Shown here piece by piece: positions 1-4,429 of a stretch of 8,634 nucleotides of DNA. Every line of letters begins with the position of its first letter. Positions within the stretch are counted from its first letter, which is position 1. The stretch is from JBGSMB01 sp041740375 (lineage in GTDB: Bacteria; Patescibacteriota; Saccharimonadia; Saccharimonadales; JAGQMS01): positions 1-8,634 of the forward strand of contig JBGSMB010000041.1 in assembly GCA_041740375.1 (NCBI GenBank). Reading direction: 5' to 3'. The position numbers were made by a program, and so were the translations under genes. A model generated the notes under the pieces. The model saw nothing but the letters and a program-made list of their open reading frames with translations, had not been told where the DNA came from and made no database searches.

Positions 1-13
1 TTTTTTGTATCTA

Positions 14-22
14 TGCTATATT
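14..22 (+). promoter_or_regulatory. extended -10 promoter element for the first gene
   Basis: TGC followed by TATATT (17-22) matches the extended -10 pattern TGnTATAAT with one mismatch. A -35 at normal spacing would lie just outside the window, so only half of the promoter can be judged. The predicted transcript would start near base 29, leaving a leader of about 14 bases that contains the AGGAGA ribosome binding site (33-38) of the gene at 43. Confidence 0.4.
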
Positions 23-42
23 TATTAAAAATAGGAGAAGTA

Positions 43-525
43 ATGCCCGAGCGACATGTAGTTATCAAGGGACGTCTACTACCGAACGAATCACAAAATC
101 TTGTACGCTTATTTGATAGATTGGGATTTGAAGTGAATGTAGATCGGGACGGGAACACGAACTTAGAGAGGCCCGACGTCATAAGCAAGCAAGAGTTTGT
201 TGAGGCAATTGCATGTGATGATCATGAAACCATACATTATGGAGGCGTCGCCTGGGGCGCTCTTACGAGGATGTCTCAATACCGTAAGTATGCACAACAG
301 AATGGAGGCGCGGGAGATTTCGCCGCATTTATTGATTTCCCTGCGGACTTTAGAAAGATATCTTGGTCTACTGAGTACATGCAGCAAGCAAATAAACTTG
401 TAGCAGCAACCCTCCCATTAACTGCCGACTGGTTAGTAGCGAATGAAGGACAACAACCCGGACTTACTTCTAGGCTAACCATCGCTGTAGCATCAGCGAC
501 CGAGAGACTTTCGGGACTGAATTAA
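43..525 (+). CDS. unrecognised soluble protein, 160 aa
   Basis: I do not recognise a family. The start at 43 is preferred over an in-frame ATG at 13 because AGGAGA (33-38) sits a few bases before 43, and the upstream ATG lies inside the likely -10 element. The protein has no signal peptide or membrane segment. The N-terminal part (about residues 1-45) alternates hydrophobic and charged residues (VVIKGRLLP, FEVNVDRDG), which looks like a small alpha/beta fold. A middle part rich in Gly, Tyr and Gln (about 65-95) precedes a helical C-terminal third. No catalytic motif is evident. The gene converges with the minus-strand gene at 537 with only 11 bases between the stops, and I saw no clear shared terminator. 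Its reading frame is intact and its ribosome binding site is good, so it is probably a real gene of unknown function. Confidence 0.7.
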   Translation: MPERHVVIKGRLLPNESQNLVRLFDRLGFEVNVDRDGNTNLERPDVISKQEFVEAIACDDHETIHYGGVAWGALTRMSQYRKYAQQNGGAGDFAAFIDFPADFRKISWSTEYMQQANKLVAATLPLTADWLVANEGQQPGLTSRLTIAVASATERLSGLN

Positions 526-536
526 TCGATTGATGC

Positions 537-902
537 CTACCTCCAACGAGCGCAATAACCACCGAAGGGAGAGTTGAAATTCGTTGTCACAAAACTTGAT
601 GACGAACCATTGAATAACTTACAGACATCCCCATTGCGGATCCATACTTTTTGACCTTGAGGTATGATCCAGGATGGTTTTGTGATGACACAGTACCAGT
701 CGGAAACCTTACCACCGTAGTTAATTGCACCTTTGTTTAGAGATCCGTATCTGGTCATGTTATTGCAGGCTGTATTCAACATTCCTTGAGTAAATGAAGA
801 CTGTCGTTGCCAGGCTGCGGATGCTTTTTGTGTTGGAGTTACGAAGCTTATTGCACTTACAAATGCTAAAACTGCTAGAAAGCCGAAAAGCGACTTTTTC
901 AT
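537..902 (-). CDS. small exported cationic four-cysteine protein, 121 aa
   Basis: The N-terminus is a textbook Sec signal peptide: MKK, a hydrophobic core (about residues 5-21), then a polar segment ending in ASA, with likely cleavage after Ala29. The mature part is about 92 residues with exactly four cysteines (46, 71, 94, 117), spaced 23-25 residues apart, consistent with two disulfides formed outside the cell. By my count it has ten Lys/Arg and only two Asp/Glu, so it is strongly basic. It is also rich in Asn, Ser, Gly and aromatic residues (Trp 31, 69, 78, 87, 120). A strong ribosome binding site (minus-strand AAGGAGG) lies four to five bases before the ATG. I recognise no family. A secreted factor acting at the cell surface or on a neighbouring cell is a guess from export, charge and disulfides only. 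Confidence 0.8.
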   Translation of the reverse strand: MKKSLFGFLAVLAFVSAISFVTPTQKASAAWQRQSSFTQGMLNTACNNMTRYGSLNKGAINYGGKVSDWYCVITKPSWIIPQGQKVWIRNGDVCKLFNGSSSSFVTTNFNSPFGGYCARWR

Positions 903-927
903 GGCACCTCCTTATGATTAAGGCTTT

Positions 928-957
928 AGCATACTCGGCATATATAGTGTTTGACAA
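928..957 (-). promoter_or_regulatory. minus-strand promoter for the exported protein gene
   Basis: On the minus strand TTGTCA (plus 952-957) is followed after 18 bases by TATGCT (plus 928-933). Transcription would start near base 921 and give a leader of roughly 19 bases containing the AAGGAGG site. The -35 bases overlap the -35 of the plus-strand promoter at 951-979, so the two cannot easily be occupied together. Confidence 0.45.
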
Positions 958-979
958 TATTAAACGTACTCAATATATT
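951..979 (+). promoter_or_regulatory. distal rpsJ promoter (P1)
   Basis: TTGACA (951-956), a 17-base spacer and TATATT (974-979) form a near-perfect housekeeping sigma promoter, with only one mismatch in the -10. Transcription would start near base 986, leaving about 190 bases before rpsJ. A short hairpin, ATAGC/GCTAT (997-1001 and 1007-1011) followed by TTT, lies at the very start of this transcript. It is too weak to call a terminator but could be an attenuation or pause point. Confidence 0.6.
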
Positions 980-988
980 GTGTTTAAT
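954..988. repeat. interleaved inverted repeats over promoter P1
   Basis: ACAATAT (954-960) is the reverse complement of ATATTGT (975-981), and ATTAAAC (959-965) is the reverse complement of GTTTAAT (982-988). The perfect palindrome CAATATATTG (971-980) covers the -10. The arms lie on the spacer, the -10 and the start region of P1, where an operator could sit. The DNA is very AT-rich, so chance is a serious alternative. Confidence 0.3.
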
Positions 989-1035
989 CCACAGTTATAG
1001 CGGTATGCTATTTTAAAACAATAAATAAGCTAGTA

Positions 1036-1064
1036 TTGCCCAAATTGTCTTAATATTGTATGAT
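1036..1064 (+). promoter_or_regulatory. proximal rpsJ promoter (P2)
   Basis: TTGCCC (1036-1041), a 17-base spacer and TATGAT (1059-1064) form a good promoter. Transcription would start near 1071, giving a leader of about 103 bases. The -10 lies within the perfect palindrome TATGATCATA (1059-1068). Confidence 0.5.
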
Positions 1065-1070
1065 CATATC

Positions 1071-1173
1071 TGTAAATTATTGTGCTGACTAAAAGTCATC
1101 TGAAACATATTCAGGAGATGTTACAGTACCGCTACACCAAAGAGCGTAACCATATTGGTAGAGAGAACAAAAT
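1071..1173 (+). promoter_or_regulatory. rpsJ 5' leader with small hairpins
   Basis: The leader contains TGACT/AGTCA with an AAA loop (1086-1098) and CTGAA/TTCAG with a five-base loop (1100-1114). A third possible pairing, ACCAA/TTGGT (1136-1140 with 1155-1159), touches the weak ribosome binding site GGTAGAGAG (1157-1165). Masking of the rpsJ start is therefore conceivable. I recognise no described ribosomal-protein leader family. Each stem is only five base pairs, so this is tentative. Confidence 0.3.
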
Positions 1174-1503
1174 ATGACAGAACCAAAAGTTCCAGAAGTA
1201 AAGCAACGTATTCGTATACGTTTAAAGGCATATGATCACAAAGTGATCGACCAATCCACAAAACAAATCGTTGAAACGGCATTACGTACAGGTGCAACTA
1301 TCGCCGGTCCAATTCCATTACCTACAAGAAAGACCGTATTTACGGTTGTCACTAGCCCGCACGTTTATAAAAAGGGCCGTGAGCAATTTGAAATGCGAGT
1401 ACACAAGCGCATTATCGACGTATTTGAGCCAACCCCAAAGACTATCGATAGTCTTATGAACTTGAGCCTTCCTGCCGGCGTCGAAGCCGAAATCAAAATG
1501 TAA
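1174..1503 (+). CDS. rpsJ: 30S ribosomal protein S10 (NusE)
   Basis: S10 sits in the head of the small subunit. In other bacteria it also acts as NusE, pairing with NusB in transcription antitermination. The 109 residues fit the family (about 100-105) with a short extra N-terminus (TEPKVPEV). Recognisable segments are RIRIRLKAYDH (12-22), the GPIPLPT stretch (45-51) in the loop that reaches into 16S rRNA, and the closing region FEMRVHKRIIDVFEPT (72-87). The start is fixed by family length; its ribosome binding site is weak (GGTAGAGAG). Unusually, the gene is followed not by rplC but by a terminator-like hairpin and three unrelated genes, so S10 is probably its own transcription unit here. Confidence 0.98.
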   Translation: MTEPKVPEVKQRIRIRLKAYDHKVIDQSTKQIVETALRTGATIAGPIPLPTRKTVFTVVTSPHVYKKGREQFEMRVHKRIIDVFEPTPKTIDSLMNLSLPAGVEAEIKM

Positions 1504-1504
1504 T

Positions 1505-1529
1505 AGATCTTACATAGGATCTTTTATTT
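1505..1529 (+). terminator. weak terminator-like hairpin after rpsJ
   Basis: AGATC (1505-1509) pairs with GATCT (1518-1522), with one extra inner T-G pair and a six-base loop. The second arm runs into TTTTATTTG. The stem is short and AT-rich, so termination is probably partial. Its place right after the rpsJ stop supports separation of rpsJ from the downstream genes. Confidence 0.4.
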
Positions 1530-1555
1530 GCTAGATACAAAATAGGTGCTAGCAT
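1528..1555 (+). promoter_or_regulatory. possible promoter giving a leaderless transcript
   Basis: TTGCTA (1528-1533) and TAGCAT (1550-1555) are 16 bases apart, and the TANNNT element lies seven bases before the ATG at 1563. No good ribosome binding site precedes that ATG (only AGGTG about 14 bases away). Transcription would therefore begin at or beside the start codon. This is an inference from spacing. Confidence 0.25.
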
Positions 1556-1562
1556 ACTGCTA

Positions 1563-1838
1563 ATGGCAAAACGTAAAAATAAGCAAACAGCACCATCAAA
1601 TTCCGATGGGTTATTTGTACTAAAGTTAATACTCCTTATATTCTTAGGATCGATATGGCTTAGAATCGGAGTTGATGGCGCAGAGTGGGGGATTCCGCTA
1701 CCTTTAGGATTTCTAATTGGAATAATTCTTGTACAGCATGAACATTTTCAGATTGACCGCAAGATCGAATATGCGGCATTGGTTGGCTCGGTTCTCGTGA
1801 GCTTTTTTTTACCTTTCGGTCTCGTACTTTCACTCTAA
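1563..1838 (+). CDS. small three-helix membrane protein, 91 aa, unknown function
   Basis: I do not recognise the family. After a basic, polar N-terminus (MAKRKNKQ, likely cytoplasmic) there are three hydrophobic stretches: about residues 17-33, 43-57 and 68-90. The second contains PLPLGFLIG and ends in the charged motif HEHF (59-62), followed by QIDRK. There is no cleavable signal peptide and no enzyme motif. An eight-T run (1803-1810) encodes Phe-Phe in the last helix and is a likely slippage or sequencing-error spot, though the frame is intact. The gene lies 59 bases after rpsJ and 35 bases before the next small gene, and has its own weak promoter-like sequence. A membrane protein between S10 and L3 is not part of the usual operon, and its role cannot be inferred from the sequence alone. 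Confidence 0.7.
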   Translation: MAKRKNKQTAPSNSDGLFVLKLILLIFLGSIWLRIGVDGAEWGIPLPLGFLIGIILVQHEHFQIDRKIEYAALVGSVLVSFFLPFGLVLSL

Positions 1839-1867
1839 TTTACTCATATAAAAATTTATGACATAGT
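1839..1867 (+). promoter_or_regulatory. possible promoter close to the start at 1874
   Basis: TTTACT (1839-1844), a 17-base spacer and CATAGT (1862-1867) lie with the -10 only six bases before the ATG at 1874, which has no ribosome binding site. Both hexamers are 4/6 matches. The arrangement again resembles a leaderless start. Confidence 0.25.
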
Positions 1868-1873
1868 AATCCT

Positions 1874-2089
1874 ATGGAAAACGTAGGGAATCGGTATCCA
1901 CGAGAGCTACTAGGCCTTGAACTAATTTCAGAAATTGAGCAAGCGATGCGCGACGTAAGCGCAGAAATAGCTGAGAGAATTAGAGCCATAGATGCGCAAA
2001 AGAGAAAGTATCGAGGAAGATTACCGGGCGGGACTATTGAGCATAGAAGACCTACACTTCTTTGTGGGCGATATAAAATTTATTCTTGA
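1874..2089 (+). CDS. small helical protein, probably frameshifted (71 aa as it stands)
   Basis: I do not recognise the family. Residues 1-42 are acidic and helical (LISEIEQAMRDVSAEIAER and onward), as in a coiled-coil or helical-hairpin protein. From about residue 43 the frame turns abruptly into a very basic, low-quality tail (KRKYRGRLPGG, then HRRPTLLCGRYKIYS) that looks like out-of-frame translation. The acidic, amphipathic character instead continues in another frame to a stop at 2112-2114. Leaving out one A from the AAAA run at 1998-2001 joins the two parts into a 79-residue protein ending EEQLKLLL. The gene is therefore either a recent pseudogene, a sequence with a one-base error, or a case of +1 frameshifting; the homopolymer favours an indel. 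No ribosome binding site precedes the ATG. It lies between the membrane protein and the CxxCxxCC gene. Confidence 0.5.
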   Translation: MENVGNRYPRELLGLELISEIEQAMRDVSAEIAERIRAIDAQKRKYRGRLPGGTIEHRRPTLLCGRYKIYS

Positions 2090-2114
2090 AGAACAGCTTA
2101 AGTTGCTTCTCTAG
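1992..2114 (+). other. displaced 3' coding part of the small helical gene
   Basis: In the frame starting at 1992 (ATG CGC AAA) the translation reads RESIEEDYRAG, then LLSIEDLHFFVGDIKFI, then LEEQLKLLL and TAG at 2112-2114. This is amphipathic and acidic and matches the style of residues 1-42 of the gene at 1874, not the basic tail that the gene's own frame gives over the same DNA. No ribosome binding site precedes the ATG at 1992, so independent translation is unlikely. I read it as the true C-terminal half of that gene. Confidence 0.5.
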
Positions 2115-2138
2115 CTAGAACGTCAAGCATAGATACTA

Positions 2139-2167
2139 TTTACAAACAGTTGATAAAATGCTATAAT
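2139..2167 (+). promoter_or_regulatory. strong extended -10 promoter for the CxxCxxCC gene
   Basis: TTTACA (2139-2144), a 17-base spacer and a perfect TATAAT (2162-2167) preceded by TGC (2159-2161) make this one of the best promoter matches in the window. Transcription would start near 2174, with a leader of about 32 bases carrying GAGAGG before the ATG at 2206. Read-through would also feed rplC and the following genes. Confidence 0.7.
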
Positions 2168-2205
2168 AAGATAATTATACTCGTAACTATGTTGAGAGGT
2201 AGCAG

Positions 2206-2679
2206 ATGTCAAATAAACAGTTTTTCGAAACAACAGGTAGGTATGTTACTTTGCCCGAAAGTTGTGAAGGCTGCGGAGAGTGCTGCAAGAATTTTGCAGC
2301 TTTAGTAGATTCAAGTGGTGCTAAATTTTTCGAGTCTACTTCTACTGAGACAGCTCATGTACTGGTCACACCTGTTGAGGTGCGGTCTAAATTATCTAAA
2401 AACGAACAAAATGCAAGAGTAGCTAGAGCCCTTGCTACGAACCTAGGTCTCAGCCAACGTACAACGGCTATAAATCGGATCGCCAAAGGCGATGGCCTTG
2501 TTGCTATAAATGGTCGTTGTGGGAATTTAGACGAAGATAATCGGTGTGCAAAGTATGAAGATCGACCTGAAAAACCATGTCGTGAAGTAGTAATGGGAAG
2601 CTACGGCTGTCTATTTGCACTAGACCTAGCGCAAAACCCTCATTTTATATCTCAACAACCTCTTGACCAAAGAAGTTGA
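2206..2679 (+). CDS. CxxCxxCC (YkgJ/UPF0153-type) metal-binding protein, 157 aa
   Basis: The N-terminal CEGCGECC (Cys20, 23, 26, 27) and the C-terminal half with NGRC (Cys105), RCAKYEDRP (Cys114, then Arg-Pro at 120-121), PCRE (Cys125) and YGC (Cys135) reproduce the layout of the CxxCxxCC family (Pfam PF03692). That family is thought to bind zinc or iron, often as an iron-sulfur cluster, but has no settled general function. The protein is soluble, with no signal peptide. Between the cysteine blocks lies a variable Ser/Thr- and Ala-rich stretch (about 36-95). GAGAGG six bases before the ATG supports this start. The gene stands directly upstream of rplC, and the rplC promoter overlaps its last codons. 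A link to translation or rRNA modification is possible from context only. The family assignment is good; the substrate is unknown. Confidence 0.8.
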   Translation: MSNKQFFETTGRYVTLPESCEGCGECCKNFAALVDSSGAKFFESTSTETAHVLVTPVEVRSKLSKNEQNARVARALATNLGLSQRTTAINRIAKGDGLVAINGRCGNLDEDNRCAKYEDRPEKPCREVVMGSYGCLFALDLAQNPHFISQQPLDQRS

Positions 2680-2691
2680 ATTTGGTATAGT
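2663..2691 (+). promoter_or_regulatory. main promoter of the rplC ribosomal-protein operon
   Basis: TTGACC (2663-2668), a 17-base spacer and TATAGT (2686-2691) match the housekeeping consensus at 5/6 in each hexamer with ideal spacing. The -35 lies inside the last codons of the upstream gene, whose stop is at 2677-2679. Transcription would begin near 2698. This would give rplC to rplE a start independent of rpsJ. Confidence 0.65.
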
Positions 2692-2697
2692 CAGACG

Positions 2698-2833
2698 GTA
2701 ATTTTGAACTCGCTGGGCTTTAAACGAAGCTTGGTGAATTGGAAAGTCTGAGGTTCTACCGAAGATACTACCAGCCACCAAGTATTTTTTACGCTCAAAA
2801 TTCGGGTTCAACTAAACTAAGAGGAGAAACGCT
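2698..2833 (+). promoter_or_regulatory. structured rplC leader, candidate regulatory RNA
   Basis: The leader can fold a hairpin, 2711-2720 with 2727-2736 (ten pairs, four of them G-T, six-base loop). Its 3' arm includes CTTGGTG (2730-2736), a perfect seven-base complement of CACCAAG (2776-2782), which is followed by TATTTTTTA with six T at 2785-2790. The two pairings exclude each other, as in attenuators that switch between an upstream hairpin and a terminator-like stem. The second stem has a loop of about 40 bases, weak for a classic terminator. The GAGGAG ribosome binding site follows at 2821-2826. I match no known leader family. Confidence 0.35.
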
Positions 2834-3442
2834 ATGAAAGCTCTCATTACGAGAAAAGTCGGTATGGCATCCATCGTTACAGAAAACGGTGCTATGCAGG
2901 CTGTTACTTTGCTTTCCGCTAGCCCTAATGTTGTCACTCAAGTAAAAACTGTCGATACAGACGGTTACCAAGCGGTACAGCTTGGTTTCGAAACAACAAA
3001 GAAGCACGGAAAGGCCCAAGAAGGCCATTTTAAGAAGTCTAAGGCTGCACCAAAAGTTGTGCGTGAAGCAAGAAGCGAAGATACTGAAGGCCTAGAAGTA
3101 GGCACGGAGCTACAGGCGGACATTTTTCAGGTCGGCGACGAAGTAAACGTTACTGGACTTACAAAAGGTAAAGGTTTTGCTGGTGGTATTAAGCGACATG
3201 GTTTTCATCGTGGACGCAAGACGCACGGTGGTCGAAGTTATCGACGACCTGGTTCTATCGGCTCAATGTACCCACAGAAAATTTTTAAGGGTAAGCGAAT
3301 GTCGGGTCAATACGGCCACGTTCAGGTTACTGTGCAAAACTTAAAAGTTGCACTAGTAGACACAGAACTACAGGTAATCGGTGTTGTTGGTGCAGTTCCA
3401 GGCCCTAAAAAAGGCATCATCATAATAAAGGAGGCCAAATAA
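2834..3442 (+). CDS. rplC: 50S ribosomal protein L3
   Basis: L3 is an early assembly protein of the large subunit, with a long loop reaching toward the peptidyl transferase centre. The 202 residues fit the family. MKALITRKVGM opens the protein, GLTKGKGFAGGIKRHGF (108-124) and RKTHGG (128-133) form the extended loop base, and RRPGSIG (137-143) with KGKRMSGQYG (152-161) marks the centre-facing region. Between the last two the sequence is SMYPQ, where E. coli has a segment containing the glutamine methylated by PrmB, so that site appears absent or moved. A strong GAGGAG site precedes the ATG. The stop overlaps the rplD start by one base (TAATG). Confidence 0.98.
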   Translation: MKALITRKVGMASIVTENGAMQAVTLLSASPNVVTQVKTVDTDGYQAVQLGFETTKKHGKAQEGHFKKSKAAPKVVREARSEDTEGLEVGTELQADIFQVGDEVNVTGLTKGKGFAGGIKRHGFHRGRKTHGGRSYRRPGSIGSMYPQKIFKGKRMSGQYGHVQVTVQNLKVALVDTELQVIGVVGAVPGPKKGIIIIKEAK

Positions 3443-4086
3443 TGGCAACTCCTACCTATACAAAGTCCGGTGCTAAGGCTACAGTTGCGAAGACTCTTCC
3501 AAAGGATGTATTCGGAATTGAAGTAAAGAATCATGAACTTATCAAACAAGCTTATGTAGCTTATCTTTCTAACGGGCGAAAAAATCTTGCCGTAACAAAG
3601 AAGCGTGGCGAAGTTAGTGGCGGTGGTCGTAAGCCATGGCGACAAAAGGGAACGGGACGCGCACGTTTCGGCTCTAGTCGTAACCCTATTTGGCGAGGCG
3701 GTGGTATTGCTTTCGGTCCAACAGGGCACGAAAACTACTCGAAGGCGCTTTCGACGACTTCGAAGCGGCAGGCTATCAAGCAGTCACTTTCTCTTAAGGC
3801 AACATCAGGCAACGTCTCAATACTAGACTCTATCGAAAGCAAAGACGGCAAAGTTGCTGACATTGTTAAGCTACTAGCGAAAATCAACGCTACAGGCAAT
3901 ACTTTGCTCGTAGTTGATGAATTGAACGAAAACCTATCACGAGCGACTAACAATCTTCAAAATGTTATGGTTGTTCGAGCCGACAGATTAAATGTATATG
4001 CAATCATCAATGCAGACAGCATTGTGTTGTCTGAAAAGTCAGTTGAGGTTATATCTAACTGGCTTGGTACGAAAGGAGCGAAATAA
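3442..4086 (+). CDS. rplD: 50S ribosomal protein L4
   Basis: L4 binds 23S rRNA domain I, and its extended loop lines the narrow part of the exit tunnel. Length is 214 residues, slightly above the usual 200-210. The tunnel loop is clear: GGGRKPWRQKGTGRARFGS (60-78), then NPIWRGGGIAFGP (81-93). The globular part resumes with SKRQAIKQSLSLKA (107-120). In E. coli L4 represses its own operon through the S10 leader; here rplD belongs to the transcript starting before rplC, so any such feedback would have to act there (inference). The AAAGGAGG site lies inside the rplC 3' end, and the stop overlaps the rplW start. Confidence 0.98.
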   Translation: MATPTYTKSGAKATVAKTLPKDVFGIEVKNHELIKQAYVAYLSNGRKNLAVTKKRGEVSGGGRKPWRQKGTGRARFGSSRNPIWRGGGIAFGPTGHENYSKALSTTSKRQAIKQSLSLKATSGNVSILDSIESKDGKVADIVKLLAKINATGNTLLVVDELNENLSRATNNLQNVMVVRADRLNVYAIINADSIVLSEKSVEVISNWLGTKGAK

Positions 4087-4427
4087 TGAATTACGTTATT
4101 TTCCCTCGCATATCTGAGAAAGCATATGTGCAAGCAAATCTACTAAATAGCTACACATTTGTCGTACCTGCAGATGCAAACAAGCACAGCATTAAGTCTG
4201 AGATCGAAAAAGAGTACGACGTTAGCGTACTTAGTGTGAATATTTCCGTACTTAAAGGTAAAAACAAGCGATTCATGATGAAGCGTGGCAAGCAGAGCAA
4301 CGGTAAGCGAGCTAATACAAAGAAAGCATACGTAGTCTTGAAGGACGGCGACACTATACCTGTATTTAGCGAGATCGAAGATGATGCGCCACAAGCTCCT
4401 GTAGCTACAAAGAAAGGTAAGAACTAA
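4086..4427 (+). CDS. rplW: 50S ribosomal protein L23
   Basis: L23 lies at the tunnel exit and, in other bacteria, is the docking site for trigger factor and the signal recognition particle. The core matches the family: FPRISEKAY (6-14), an internal VSVLSVNISVLKGKNKRF (46-63) and KKAYVVLKDGDTI (79-91). At 113 residues it is longer than the usual 95-100. The surplus is a C-terminal tail (about 96-113) that is first acidic (SEIEDD) and then Ala/Pro/Lys-rich (ATKKGKN). The ribosome binding site AAAGGAG (4072-4078) lies in the end of rplD, with a one-base TAATG overlap. Confidence 0.97.
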   Translation: MNYVIFPRISEKAYVQANLLNSYTFVVPADANKHSIKSEIEKEYDVSVLSVNISVLKGKNKRFMMKRGKQSNGKRANTKKAYVVLKDGDTIPVFSEIEDDAPQAPVATKKGKN

Positions 4428-4429
4428 TC

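Noticed and set aside
163..387. Minus-strand open frame inside the first gene
   Set aside because: There is no ribosome binding site and the composition is typical of an antisense shadow.
526..536. Shared terminator between the convergent genes
   Set aside because: Only 11 bases separate the stops, and I found no convincing stem with a T-run on either strand there.
985..993. TAATCCACA resembles a DnaA box
   Set aside because: It has one mismatch to the consensus, is a single copy without clustering, and has no origin-type genes nearby.
1234..1248. Perfect GATCAC/GTGATC hairpin early in rpsJ
   Set aside because: It lies inside conserved S10 codons (Tyr-Asp-His-Lys-Val-Ile-Asp), so protein constraint and chance explain it.
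2101..2120. CTAGCTAG palindrome and a bulged GAAG/CTTC stem as a terminator after the small helical gene
   Set aside because: The stem is weak and no T-run follows it.
2677..2751. TGA at 2677-2679 read as glycine would extend the CxxCxxCC protein by a further open stretch
   Set aside because: All complete ribosomal-protein genes in the window lack in-frame TGA and use GGN for glycine. The extension has no family match and overlaps the rplC promoter.
2691..2751. TCAGAC/GTCTGA six-base stem closing the rplC leader
   Set aside because: The first arm lies at and just after the -10 and would not be in the transcript from the promoter at 2663-2691; it could form only in read-through RNA.
2801..2815. 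TTCGGGTTCAACTAA looks like a tRNA T-arm
   Set aside because: There is no matching acceptor, D-arm or anticodon arm at the right distances, and the T-stem does not close.
2795..3028. Antisense open frame over the rplC start (77 aa)
   Set aside because: It is a shadow of rplC codons, rich in Ser, Cys and Leu, with no ribosome binding site.
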